DNA from: Capsicum annuum
Lineage: Eukaryota; Streptophyta; Magnoliopsida; Solanales; Solanaceae
DNA length: 64,000 bases
Direction: 5' to 3'
Assembly (NCBI RefSeq): GCF_002878395.1
Contig: NC_061115.1
Span: 54,349,917 to 54,413,916 of the forward strand
The notes under the pieces are model-generated. The model searched no databases, had not been told where the DNA came from, and saw nothing but the letters and a program-made list of their open reading frames with translations. Below are positions 11,887 to 23,813 of this stretch, piece after piece (position 1 is the first letter of the stretch; each line of letters begins with the position of its first letter). A program made the translations under genes and the position numbers.

Positions 11887-13640
11887 CCATGTTGATGTGT
11901 TTACTGATCATAAGAGCCTGCAATATATGTTTACTCAGAGAGAGTTGAATCTTAGGTAGAAAAGACGGTTGGAGTTGTTAAAAGACTATGATATGAGTAT
12001 GCTGTATCACCCGAGCAAGGCTAATATAGTGGTGGATGCCCTTAGCAGATTGTCTATGGGTAGTATTGCTCATGTAGAGGAAGGTAAGAAAGATTTACCT
12101 CATGATGTGTAGTGTCTAGCTAGATTGGGTATTAGGTTGCTTGATTCAGCTGAGAGAAGTACTTTGGTGCAGAGTAGTTCCGAATCCTCTTTAGTTTCTA
12201 AAGTGAAGGAGAAGCAAGACAAGGATCCTAGTTTGGCCAGATTGAAGGAGTCAGCTCAGGACCAAAAGGTAGAGGTTTTCTCCCAAGGGGGAGATTGCAT
12301 GTTGAGAGTGCAAAGTATATTATGTGTTCCGTGTGTTGATGATCTGAGGTAGAAAATTATGGCTGAAGCAATAGCGTGCGGTATTCTATCCATCACGGCA
12401 CTGCCAAGATATATTGCGACTTACGAGAAATCTATTGGTGGAATGGTATGAAGAAGGATATAGCTGAGTTCATAGCAAAGTCCACAACATTCCAACAGGT
12501 TAAGGTAGAGCACCAAAGATCTTATGGTGCAATACAAGATTTTGGTATACCCACTTGGAAGTGGTAGGTGGTGAATATGGACTTCGTGACTCGATTGCCT
12601 TTTTTGCGTCATCATCATGATTCGATTTGGGTTGTTGTGGATAGGCTAACTAAGTCCGCGTATTTCTTGCCTGTGCATACATCTTTTACAGCTAAGGATT
12701 AAGCTAGATTGTATATTCGGGAGTTAGTCAGGCTGTATGGAGTTCCCTCATCTATCATTTCGGATAGGGGTACTCAATTTACTTCTCAATTTTAGAAGGC
12801 ATTTTAGCAGGGTCTTCGTACCCAAGTTTATTTGAGTTGTACTTTTCAGCTACAAACAGATGGTCAGGCTGAGAGGACTATTCAGACCCTAGAGAATATA
12901 TTGCAGACGTGTGCTCTTGATTTCAAAGTTAGTTGGGATGAGCATTTGCCATTGATAGAGTTTTCTTATAACAATAGTTACCTTGCTAGCATCGGGATAA
13001 CACCATTTGAGGCCTTGTATGGTAGTAAATGTAGGTTACCCATAGGGTGGTTTGAAGGAGGTGAAGCTACCGCAATTGGTCCTGATACAGTATTTGAAGC
13101 TATGGAGAAAGTTAAGTTGTTTAGAGAGATGTTGAAGACCACTCAGAGTTGTCAAAAGTCATATGCTGATGTAAGGAGAAGAGATCTTGAGTTTGAGGTG
13201 GGTGATTTGATATACTTGAATATTTCACCCATGAAAGGGGTGAAGAGGTTTGGTAAAAAGGAAAAGCTTAGTCCCCGTTATGTTAGACCATATAGAGTCT
13301 TGAGCCGTGTTGGTAATTTATCCTATGAGGTTGTGTTGCCTGCAGAGTTGTCAGCTGTTCATCCTGTTTTTTATGTCTCCATGATCAAGAAGCACATTAG
13401 TGATTCCGTTGTGGTAGATCCTTCAGAGAGTGCTGATATTCAGAATAGTCTTTCATTTGATGAGATTTCTGTTGAGATTCTAGACTTTTAGATCCGTTGA
13501 CTAAGGAAGAAAGAAGTTCCCTTGGTCAAAGTTTTATGTCAGAACCAGTTTGTTGAGGGAGCTACTTAGGAGGCAGAAGCAGACATGCGAGCCAAGTACC
13601 CATACCTCTTCTCCACGAGTTCAGATCAAGCCGAAGGTAT
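11887..13640 (+). pseudogene. Element B RNase H tail, integrase and chromodomain (RT deleted)
   Basis: Directly after the pre-RT linker the sequence resumes at the end of RNase H (VFTDHKSLQYMF, MLYHPSKANIVVDALSR), so the whole RT and most of RNase H are absent. The integrase follows: a zinc region near 12376-12520 with both Cys lost (KSTTFQQV), a core with Asp, Asp and Glu in place (VDRLTKSA, SDRGTQF, GQAERTIQ), then FEALYGSKCRLP, LSPRYVRPY and a chromodomain-like tail to about 13620 (ATxEAEADM). Several stops are present, for example at 12566, 12703 and 13490. The longest open stretch is 12832-13491. Confidence 0.88.
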
Positions 13641-13833
13641 TATTTTTCCTTTACTCAGCCCTTCTAATCTAAAGTACAACTATGTATCTATTCTTACATG
13701 AGTTCTTGCAATTTTCGAGGAATTTAAGAGTTTAGAAAGATTTTGAGCCCGTTTAGCAAATTGCTTCAGCTACGTGTACTCAGTTCTTCCTATGTTCTTA
13801 GTCTAACTAGCGACATTCGAGGATGAATGTTTT

Positions 13834-13847
13834 CAAGAGGGAGATAT
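13834..13847 (+). other. Polypurine tract of element B
   Basis: CAAGAGGGAGATAT directly before the LTR start at 13848. The preceding attcgaggatgaatgtt block recurs upstream of LTRs K and C. Confidence 0.75.
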
Positions 13848-14157
13848 TGTAAGACCCCACAAAATTCTCTTGTATAATGAGCCTTAGGGCATGTCAGGTG
13901 AGGCGTACTTCTGACCCTAAAAGATTGAGAAGTGACTTCCTAAGTGAGTTTCATGTTAACCATATCGAATTTGCCGAATTTCAAATTTTTATCACATGGA
14001 AATTTGATAAGATTTTTGTCGATATAAGATTTGCCCAAATCCGATACCCGGGTAAGAAGTTATGGATAATTTAAGTCTTAGTCATAAAATAATGTCATTT
14101 TAATTCTTGGCGCATCGCGGAGAGGGTCTATTTGACATTTGTCAATTTGCAATGGAA

Positions 14158-14357
14158 CTCCGCGATAGTGGCGCATCGCGGAGTACCCCAATTTCTCAAT
14201 AGTTAATTTTCAGTGGCCTAGCATGATTATAATGCATCGTGCAAAAGTTCTAGGTCCCAACTAATGGGACAACACGATAGCTCCACGTCGACGTGACTCC
14301 CAGATTCCTATTTGTCAATTTCCAATGAGCCACCGCGATAGTGGAGTATTGCGGTGG
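14158..14357. repeat. Duplicated CG-rich hairpins in LTR B
   Basis: Arm ctccgcgat (14158-14166) pairs with atcgcggag (14175-14183) across an 8-nt loop. A second copy, ccaccgcgat (14330-14339) with attgcggtgg (14348-14357), has the same loop length and one G.T pair. Both are preceded by a similar tatttg..caattt block, so a ~55-bp unit was duplicated 172-173 bp apart. Confidence 0.75.
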
Positions 14358-16501
14358 CCCATAAAATCGAGTTCCCAGTTCAATTTTTTCCAGCTTCGTA
14401 CAGAAGTTAAAAAGGGCACTTTGAACTTTTTCCAAGCCTCTTAAACTGTACAAACACCAAATCAAGGTCATTTACAAGCATTCTATGAAGTTTTTCTCAA
14501 GTTCCCTCTCAACAAAAACCCTAAGTATACAAAACCTCTTCCAAGAACTCAAGAATCCACCATGAACTTTCTTAATTGAGTCAAGATTCAAGGTTCCCAA
14601 TTCAAGGGCTTTAAGAACCCTCATTGAAGAGTACGAATAGAGTTCCAAAAGAGAGAGTTCATCCAAAGATTCTAATTCAAGGTATGTGGGGTTTTGAACA
14701 AGGGTTATTCTTTCACCCTTGTGCCCAAAGACTTATTTAAACTACAATTTCTCTGTAATGTATGAGATTTTACATAAAATTGAATTAGGGGTTTTTACCC
14801 ATTGTTATTGGTTGCAAACTTTTTTTGTTTCCCATGAATTGAGAGTCTAATGGCATGATTTTTACATGTTTTCTTTAGAAATTACAGCTGGGTCTATACC
14901 CCATGACTTTAATCCTTGAGAAATTAATAGTTGAAATGATTGAGATATTGAAGTATATAAGTATGTTGAGATTTTGAGACAAATTGCTAAAATTTCTATA
15001 TTTCTACATGGGTTATGAATCTATATGCTATCTATTATGCTTTTGATGAGTTTTAACTTGAGATTGAATTATGGGTTATTAAACCCTACTTGAGACTTGC
15101 AATTTTATGAGCTATTATGCTATAAGCACCCATGATTTGAGTATTCTGAGACTATTGAGAAATGTTTTGACCTAATGGTCATTGATCATTAAAATCCAGT
15201 TTTCTTTGTGAGAGTACAAATTCAATTATTAGATTCGTGGTGAACCATGAGATTATTTCTAAAAGTGAATTTTTATGAAATGAGCGCAGATAATCTAAAG
15301 GAATTAGTATTTAGCACCAAGCGGGTAAGTTACTACAATTTCTTACCCCAAAACTACATTTGATGTTAGGTTGGACCCGAGGCTGAGTTTATGATTATTA
15401 CTGGGCCTAAGGCCGAGTTGATATTGGGCTTGAGGCTGAGTTTGTTTAGTGATCACTAGACCTAGGTTATACTCCTTGGCAAGAGTTTGACGCCTCTCCC
15501 CAACGTGAGGTCTCTTCCTTAGGAGGACAAAACATTGGACTCTATGTAGCTCACATGGTTTATGTCGATTAAGAGAACCTCCCTTGATACAAGTTATTTT
15601 CCTAATAGTAAAGTTGTAGATTTTCTCCCTAAGACTAAAGTATTTTCCCTTGATATAAGTATTTTTTTCTAAAGCTTGATACTAGATATTTTCCTAAAGT
15701 GAATAAAATGCCTTCAAGTATGTTTCAAAGTTATATGATTCCAAATTCCAAGTACTTGAGTTCAAAAGAGTTGTGAGTTCTTGAACATTTAAGAAGTTTT
15801 ACTCTCCATGAGACATATGAATGAGTTGAAAGTATTGTTTAAAGTTTTCTTTAGCTTACAGGCAATGAGAATAAGAGAAGATTACCGATTTCAAAGTTAA
15901 ACTATGATGACTCATGGGATTTGTGTTACATGATCCATTCTACATGATTCATGAGCTTTACATTTTATACTTTTTCAAGCCATATGAGTAATTACTTATT
16001 GTATACATGATTTGATTAAAGAATATTGATGTTGTTTTATGTAAATACATGCACCTCTACTTACTCAGTACATTCCCAAGTACTGATCCACATATACGTC
16101 TATGTGCTACATTGTTTTATAATGTAGTTTCAGGTGCTCAGTCCCAGCCTCGTCAGTGACTTTCGAGTACCTCTGTCTATATTTCTACAATGTGAGTCTT
16201 TATGGTTCGAGGACCTATCTTTAGACATTTCTAGATTTGAGAGACTATGCTTTTACTTTCAGTTCATTTTGAGTCAGTTGGGGACCTGTCCCAATGGCTC
16301 TCTAGTCCATGGATTAGTAGAAGGCTTTGTCAGACTAGTTATTTGATTGTCGTTGTGTTGAGGTTTCTGGTATTGCTTGGTCATTTGGATCAAGCATTTT
16401 CTCCGTATTTCTTTTCATATGATATGACTATGCTAGTGTTTGAATTATTTCATCTTGAAATGAGTGTTATTAGTAGAAACAGGCTCAAAGGGTTAGCTTG
16501 G

Positions 16502-16515
16502 GGCTATTTGTAGCC
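16502..16515 (+). other. U5 stem-loop, element B
   Basis: GGCTA-TTTG-TAGCC, a perfect 5-bp stem 45 nt before the LTR end, followed by taagcaccatgtgat. Confidence 0.6.
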
Positions 16516-16560
16516 TTAAGCACCATGTGATGTACCGGGAGGCAATTTTGGGTCATTATA

Positions 16561-17956
16561 TTTATACTAAAAAATTTAGCTGATTACCTAGAGCCATAGT
16601 TAGTCTCAGGATAGTATCAGTCATATCATGATTAATAGTACTCTCAGTCAGTTACAGAACTCAGTAGACTCAGTATCAGTCCAGTCTAGTTCAGTATTCA
16701 GTTTAGGCCTCAAATTCATCCAGTTAATAGAATTCAGTAGTAATCCGCCAGTCAACGAAACTCAGTGAACCCAGTCCAGTTCAGTTAGACAGTATAATCA
16801 GTAACAGTTTAGTGAAGCCTAGTATGAACTAAAAATTAGTTCAGTGTCTATTCAGTTGGGAGTAGGATTGAGCACTGAGTTAACCTAGGGATGGGGGCAT
16901 TCCTGCTAGCAGAGAGGGTTTGACCATTAGTAGCAATTCCTACATTACAGAACTATGTAACTACCTAGGTTGAGATACCTTCTTGTTCGATATTATAAGG
17001 GTTAATACATATCATTCGAGTTTTTCTACCAGCGAGGGTTGATGAAAGAGATTTCTATCAGAGAGGGTTAACTTATAGCTTGTCTTTATCTGTGGCATGG
17101 TATTGGCACCCTTCTAATTTGGGTTACAGTTTTGACTGCAATCTATTTAAAAAGGGATATGTCGATTAGATGATTACCTCCCACAGTCTCAGTTTTAGAT
17201 TCAGTCTCAATACAGAACCAAGTTTAATTCTACAGATTCAGGACTGTCAAACACAATCATTCTATTCAATATGGAGCTCAGTATAGTTCCATAGAATCAA
17301 GACTGTCAGATACAATCATTCAATTATCAGTAATTCAATTTCAGTATACTCAGATGTCAGGTAATTAATATTAAGACACAATAGCCTTTGTTATCCCGAT
17401 CTTAGTTACAGTATACGTATTCATGCATATACTCTCATTCAGTTATATTAATGTCATTCAATCAGTATTGTTCATGCATATGAACCCACACATTTTAGCC
17501 TACCTCACTTAGCATACTAGTACATTCAAAGTACTGACCCTTAGTTTTCTCTTTTGCTATGATGTCTTATATCATAGGTTCAGACTCACGAGCTCCCGAT
17601 CATCCCTAGCAGTTATAGATTTTTAGCAGTTAGAGTTAGTGGTAAGTCCTTATAGTTCGAGGACATGATTATTATTTAAGTATTTTAGTTTTATTTTAGT
17701 AGCCAAAGTTAGTTGATGACTTGTCCCATCAACTCCATGTTTCAGACAGTAGAGGCTTTTCAGACAAGAGTATTTTTAGACAGATGTTTTAGTTTTGGTA
17801 TTGTTATACCGTATTCAGTTTTATTACAGTATTGAACCTTATGGCATATTTTTTGCCTAATTTTCACATAATTGCATACCAGTCATGGGTTAGTATGTGG
17901 TCCTTTGGGATTATGAGCACCGTGTATCATCCGAGGTACAAACTCGGGGCGTTACA
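16561..17956 (+). mobile_element. Truncated LTR M (gypsy, plus strand)
   Basis: The right end (…GGGGCGTTACA at 17956) and many internal blocks resemble the LTRs of element C: the cctagggatggggg region, the tgtcccatcaactcc block and the U5 stem. The left part is missing because element B ends here. No PBS follows at 17957, so both sides are broken. No coding sequence seen. Confidence 0.7.
17899..17912 (+). other. U5 stem-loop, LTR M
   Basis: GGTCC-TTTG-GGATT pairs over 5 bp with two G.T pairs, 44 nt before the LTR end, followed by gagcaccgtgta. Confidence 0.5.
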
Positions 17957-18901
17957 GTTGTTGTCATGAAAAGAGGTTAGAAGAGGATTAGGTTGTGAAT
18001 AATCCTTATGAAAGATGTAAAAGATTTCTAAACCTGTAGTAGTATATATCATACCAGAGGTATAGAAAAGGTAGGCTTGAATGTTGTGGTTGATAGATAT
18101 ACCAATCGTTGTGTTAGGCAGTTGATAATCTTTATGGAGCATGGGGCTTGGTTGTACTAGTAGAAGGGGAGTGGTGTAGTGTTTTGGTTGGGTGTAAAGA
18201 GTAGAGCTGTGTGGCCTAAGTTAATTTCCTCTTTGCTTTGGATAGGCTTGAACATTGAAGTAGTGTATGTTTTGACTCATTCTCTTATGGTGATGTGTCT
18301 CTAGGAAATTGTTAGTTCAATTGGACTGGCCGTCTAGCATGAGTTCCATTCATCCGGTATTCCTTATTGTTGTATTGAGGTAAGGTGTGGGTTCTCCTTT
18401 ATTGGTTAGTTTATCTAGGTGATATTGGTATCTCAGACTCTTTGTACTATAAGGAGTTCTTGGTGACGATCTTGTGTTGGCAAGTTTGCCGATTGGAAAC
18501 AAGAAGGTGTGGCTTTGGTGAGGGACCTATGTTTGAACCAAAATCCCAAAGAAGCCATTTGGGATGCAGAAATGGACGTGGAGTTGATGAATCCGCGTTG
18601 GTTCTTTATTTTGGAAATTCATGTATAAGTTATGTGTTCTTTATGGCATTGTTGTTTTCTAACTTGGTTAAAGGAAGGGTGGGTTCACTTTTTTCTTTGT
18701 TTTTTAACATAGTTAGAGGTCAGAATGGAGGTATTGGGGGTGTAAATCGTGTTTAGGGTATGTGGTTATCTTCTCTTCTTGTATTATGTCTTTTCTTCTA
18801 TTCTGGTTGAAGGGAAGTATGATGGGTATCAATGTGTTAACTCATGCTTGTTCTTGCCTTTACCCATCATTCGAGGATGAATGATCTTAAGTGGGGGATA
18901 A
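17957..18901 (+). pseudogene. Gypsy element K: end of integrase/chromodomain and PPT (remnant)
   Basis: Only the far 3' part of a pol gene is recognisable: SSMSSIHPVF near 18340, the start of a chromodomain near 18430-18520 (shape YKEFLVTIL, with frame changes), then NQNPKEAIWDAEMD near 18540-18580, which matches the ATWEAEADM tail of A and B. The first ~350 bp are too decayed to assign. A block tcattcgaggatgaatgat and the purine tract AAGTGGGGGATAA (18889-18901) precede the LTR start, as in B and C. The open frame 18385-18756 crosses this remnant and is not a separate gene. Confidence 0.65.
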
Positions 18902-20985
18902 TGAAACACCCTAAACTTGGACTCTTAAAAAAGTTTCCTAAGTTTTAGACTTTAGGTAAGGTACAACTCATGGGTACCATTCGTACCCTAGGGTACGGGT
19001 TAGGGTACCTCTTCTCATATATTGGTTAGTAAGTTTTGGTTGGGTTTTGTTAAAGATATGAGTATGCATCATTCGAGTCATATAATAGGGTAAGAGTGGT
19101 ATCTTGCAAATCATATGATGACGTAAGATTATTCTAGTGGATTCGACTCTATCCAAGGTACAGTTTAGGTTATCGTTCATACCTTTGGATACAATTTTTT
19201 CATGGATATCGTATGATGACCAGTGTGGTGTTCCTTGGTGAAGTTTACGGTATGAGTTAGGGTACCACTCATACCCTAAGATATAATTTGGATGGGTGAG
19301 TTGTGCGCGCCTGGAAGTTGGTGTTAAACTTGTAAGCTAAGGGCTTTTTAGACATTTCCCATCCCAAAACCTTTATGTCCCCATACTATATAACTCATTG
19401 TAGCCTCTCATAATACTCATTTGGTGGATCAAACATGCCAAATACCCTCTCAAACTCACTCTTATAAATTGGAATCTAGGATTTCCATAAGTGTTCTCCC
19501 AAGGGATTAAGAGTCAAGTTTCCTTTCATGAATCTTCTTGCATACGACAAGTTACTCCCCCCTCATTGTTAGTTTTAAATATAGGCATGTTTTAATGTGA
19601 TTTAAACATTGATTATGGATTATGAATGGTGGTTTTAAAAACCAATGTTGAGGATTTTGATGCATATTGATGGGAATTATTTACTCTTGGCTTAAGCTAT
19701 GTTCTTACATGTTTTTGGTGGTGGTTTGATTATATGGGTGCTTGTTGGTTATGGTTTAACAAATGGGTCATGGATAACACTAAACTTGACGGTTTATGCT
19801 TTGGTTTTGGTCTTGGTAAAGGTATGCCCACATCATGTTTAATAAAATGCCTATAAGAATGTTTTACTGTATTGTTGATCTTTTGTTGAAGCTATTGCAT
19901 GGTATGGTTTGGTAATGGAACCCTAAATTGGTTTGTATGGTTTATGCATTGGTTTAAATAGTGTTTAATGGCTAAAATGGTTTGAATGGTTAAAATGGTT
20001 TTGAATGGTATGAATTGTTTGAAATGGTTTTGAGTAGTTTAAACGGTTGGAATAGTTAACTTGTAAGGCCTTAGTGTCTATGAAATTGTTTTGAATGAAA
20101 ATTTTGCAGGGTACACGGGAATCCCCCAAGTGAATGAAATAATGACATTGGTTTGACTGATGAATATCTTGTGGGGTACATGGAAATTCCCCAAGCAAAG
20201 CTTACTAATGATATACTTGCGGGATAGACGGGAATCCCATAAGTAAGCCTATTAATGACGTACTTGTGGGGTATATGGGAATCTCCCAAGTAAACTATAT
20301 AATGTAACCTATGGGGTACATAGGAATCCTTTATGGTTGGCTAAAGACATTGCTTGCAAGTTGTAGTCAGTATGGTGATACCACTTATGATAACCTTGGT
20401 TAATAATGAATGGAATTAGTGGTTGCATTGTGTGTAATGATTTTAATTAAGAAATAATGGCGGGGAGTGATAGCTAACCATGAAGGTGTGAGTTTAATGG
20501 ACAGACACTGGAAATTCATATTTGCCAACATGAAGATTGGGCATGGCGACCCTATACTTAAGGGGTACAGGGGAATCACATAACACTTGTATATATGTAT
20601 CATAGAGAGCGAAAGATACACAAGGGTACAAAGGGAATCCCCTACACCTATGGTATCTTTGATTCATGTGGCTACACGCAAGGGGGTGACGCTAGGCCCA
20701 TATAGCCCATGGATGGATTATGATATTTAAGCTTCACATATCCAGGTTAATGGTTTTAAATGCATGTTAAACCCCATTCCCTCTTCCGAGCATGGTTATA
20801 TATGAGTATTTATGGTTGTGAATGCATACGGTTGGTTTACTTGGTTTTAAATATTGGCATTATTTTATCCTTATCCTGAGTACTTGCTAGCGTTCACCCG
20901 CTAACCCATCTTTGGGCAGCTGTATCCCTATGCAATAGAGGTGTAGAACTCATCTTATATTATCTTAAGGTGCTAACCATTGAAC
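18902..20985 (+). mobile_element. LTR of gypsy element K (right end uncertain)
   Basis: It starts with TGAAACACCC right after a polypurine tract. It contains GGTACC-rich dyads near 18970-19275, including perfect 9-bp arms ggtatgagt/actcatacc at 19249-19257 and 19267-19275, and an array of short repeats (20109-20643). No canonical LTR end was found. Sequence changes character near 20985, where a minus-strand PBS-like site follows, so the LTR is probably truncated there. Confidence 0.6.
20109..20643 (+). repeat. Array of GGGTAYAYGGGAATCCC repeats in LTR K
   Basis: Seven diverged copies of a ~22-bp core start at 20109, 20173, 20221, 20268, 20313, 20562 and 20624. The first five are spaced 64, 48, 47 and 45 bp apart. 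Each core contains GGG...CCC arms that can pair. Confidence 0.8.
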
Positions 20986-22245
20986 AAGATAACCTTGCTT
21001 TGATACTAATTGATATTCTACATTGTCAAGTGTTTTAGTGAATTGTAGATAATTATATTCTTTGAATGAAATATCGTGTCTAACATGTTCCATAAGTGTT
21101 ATGAAAACAATTAAATAAGAACATAATATTTTACGTGGAAAAAACCAGCTCACAATATGTGTAAAAAGACACAACCTATACCTCTACTGAATTTAACCCA
21201 AATCAACTAAATTAATGAGCCACTCAAACAATGATTACAAACTTTGTAACCTAAGGAATTATGAACTCTAATTCCTATAACTAATCAACTAGGAATTATA
21301 ACCTCTAATTCCAAATAACATATAAACCACCCATGGCTTGTGTTCCCAAGTCTTCAAGTTATCCCAACTTAATGACTAACTCCTAATTTAGTTTATAACA
21401 CATTAGAACTATGAAAATATAAATGATTTCCACTCAAAGAACACTCCTAATACAATAAAGCTAATTCTCTAGCTCGACTCTGCTATGTGGACTTGTTCCT
21501 TCAAGGAGTTCTTCTCGGCAACACCTCAAGAACCAATCTTTGAATTTGCCTTTGTTTTGTTATTGAGTGTGCAAATGCCTTTGTGGAATACTTTGGGTTC
21601 TTATGGATGTAGATTATTTTTTTTATTTCAGTTGATATTCTTTTTACTTCTAAAGAATCCTATTCATTTATGGTAATTTCCTTGAGGAATACCATTCCTA
21701 TTTGGACAACTTTGCTGCCTTTCTTTTAATTCCTTGCCTTCCAAGGATTCATCTGTTTTGGGTATGCATCTATACAAAAAAATTCATGTGTTGGTTCAGA
21801 ATCATAATTTCCACCTTGCATTAGTTGTTTCACGAAAGTCAACGAACATCAACATTTCAATTGCAACTAAAGCTAGTGTTAATGGACCATTCTTTCAAAT
21901 TGTTTATTGCATTTGTTCCACTACATTGTCATATTTGATCCACTGCTTTTCAACTTCAAAACCATCATACTCCAACACTTACCAATTAGAAACTTAGTAG
22001 ACACATATCTCTAAGATAATATATCCCACTAATCATCCCAAGTAGCTAGGGTTGAAGCTAGAGCGGTGCAAAGAGCGTCAAATGAATCCTTTTTGTAAAG
22101 AACTTACATTATGTGGATAGCGGAAAATGTTTTTTTGTATATATCATCTTTTGGACATAAAAACTTCTTGGGATGTCTAGAAAAATTATTTCTAGGGATA
22201 TTATGTTGCAACTTACAATACCGCCCAGTCATTGAAAGAATATTA
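20986..22245 (-). mobile_element. Uncharacterised stretch L, possible minus-strand LTR
   Basis: On the minus strand TAGTATCAAAGC (20997-21008) resembles a Met-tRNA primer site with two mismatches, and a TG at 21011 would be the adjoining LTR edge. The rest is AT-rich, with no domain I can recognise on either strand. Open frames 21485-21676 and 21734-21997 lack any familiar motif. It could be a copia-type or short terminal-repeat element, or host DNA. I cannot place its right end with certainty. Confidence 0.35.
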
Positions 22246-23813
22246 TGTAAGGACCCCTAGGTAATTTTCTATATTTCCACATTTTTAAGCTTTCCTATAG
22301 CTGCCCCAAGTCATTTTTCACTTGCTGGAGCTTAAAGATCAATTATCAGGTAGTTAGTTTGGTTTTAGATCCAATTCCCTATTTTGAAGTCTTCATTGGA
22401 AAGGATTGACTATCAGGCATAAACTTTAGGTTATAGACCTTATATGAAAATTTTGACAGTTCCATCAGTTTTAGAACATTTATTTTACGCTAGGACAACC
22501 TTTGGTTTGGGTTCCAAGGCTTGGACTTATTTCGGGCTATGGGATGGTCTTTGGTAAAAGTGGCCCTTGGCTATGAGACCCTTATTTTATTAAAGCAACT
22601 CTGTATGGAAATCTTGATGGCATCGTTGAGTCCAAAATATTGAATTCGATAGGGTAGCATAGTTTATTTATGTTCATGGATTTTCAAACGAATCCCGAGG
22701 GGTCAATGAAAATTTGGCAAAATCCAAGTTCAACTGGTGCATGAACTTAGCTAGTGAAATTACTTAAGTAGAGACCTAACTGCTAAAGGTGACATCATTA
22801 AGCAATATTATGTCTTCTTTAGTGGAGCTCAGCCAAGTGCTAGACATTTCTTATACAATCCTATGTTGCTTTAGCAGCGACTTCCTAGGCGATCAAGTGA
22901 TCGTTTAGGAGGTATATGCAGGAGCATTTATTTCTACCCTCACTAGATATTTTTCCAATTTTCTTAAAGTCCCAAGAGCATTAAATCCCTTGCGAGTGGG
23001 GAAAAGTGAGATATTAATCCTTGGGTAATCATTGGGTGTTGCTGATCTCGGGAAAGTTTTTTCCTTACATAATCCTTATATGTTTCCTTCTAATCCTTTA
23101 TTTAATTCTCTAATTTATTCATAAACCCCTAGTTTTTTATGGGTTTGAATTGAGTATCATTAGAGCTCAAAATTTAATCTTTCTATAGGGTAAATGATCC
23201 TTGAGCATAGAGAGACGTGTTGACGGTTTTTATATTGTGATTCCATAAGTGAGTCTCACATGATATTTTGACTTGATTTTGGACCCAAAGCATAAAAGTG
23301 CAATATGGGTACCATAATTCTCGTATTTATTTGTAGATCAGTATTTTGATAGCGTGTCATCGTGTGGAGGTTTCTTAGAAGATGGAAATCTCTAGTTTAG
23401 TAGACTTTATCGGGCATTCTTCAACGTCCAGGTAGGCTAGGATTACTCTCTTCTAAGGTTGAGCTTAATTATGGTATTGGTACGATATTATACTAGTTTT
23501 GGGTTGGGAACTAAAATTTGGTTGTATATTTAGTGAAATTTAGATTACTTAGCCACTTGTTGTGCCGTATTTAAGTGGATTTGATGTAACTACCTCATCC
23601 TAGGTTGAATTGACATCTTAGGACCTAATGAGACTTATGTAGAACTTTTTCATGGGATTTGGTACTTTGTCTAGATCGGGGTACAAAATTTTCTAGAACA
23701 GACCTATGGGGTTAGAAGAGGGCGCCTCCATCCTACTTTAGGTCAAGATTACTAATAGTTCCTTATAGATTCAATCGGCCATCTTCCATCATCCTATCTA
23801 TATTCTTGAGCCC
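22246..23813 (+). mobile_element. LTR fragment J (plus strand)
   Basis: It starts TGTAAGGACCCC, a typical gypsy LTR start. The interior (gactttatcgggcattcttc, acgtccaggtaggc) resembles LTR interiors I remember from Solanaceae gypsy elements. It is cut at 23813 by the LTR of element I. No gene seen. Confidence 0.5.

Larger units (their letters stand above)
13848..16560 (+). mobile_element. 3' LTR of gypsy element B
   Basis: The LTR runs from TGTAAGACCCC at 13848 to TTGGGTCATTATA at 16560 (2713 bp). Its middle matches 1-1228. It holds two related hairpins (14158-14183, 14330-14357) and a U5 stem-loop at 16502-16515. The terminal CA has become TA. It abuts an unrelated LTR fragment (M) at 16561, taken as the target DNA. 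Confidence 0.88.

Noticed and set aside
18385..18756. 123-residue open frame as a possible host gene
   Set aside because: It overlaps a gypsy chromodomain remnant in another frame, has no domain of its own and is followed by a PPT and LTR start.
20109..20643. Repeat array considered as CRISPR-like
   Set aside because: Repeats are diverged, spacing varies and the setting is a plant LTR.
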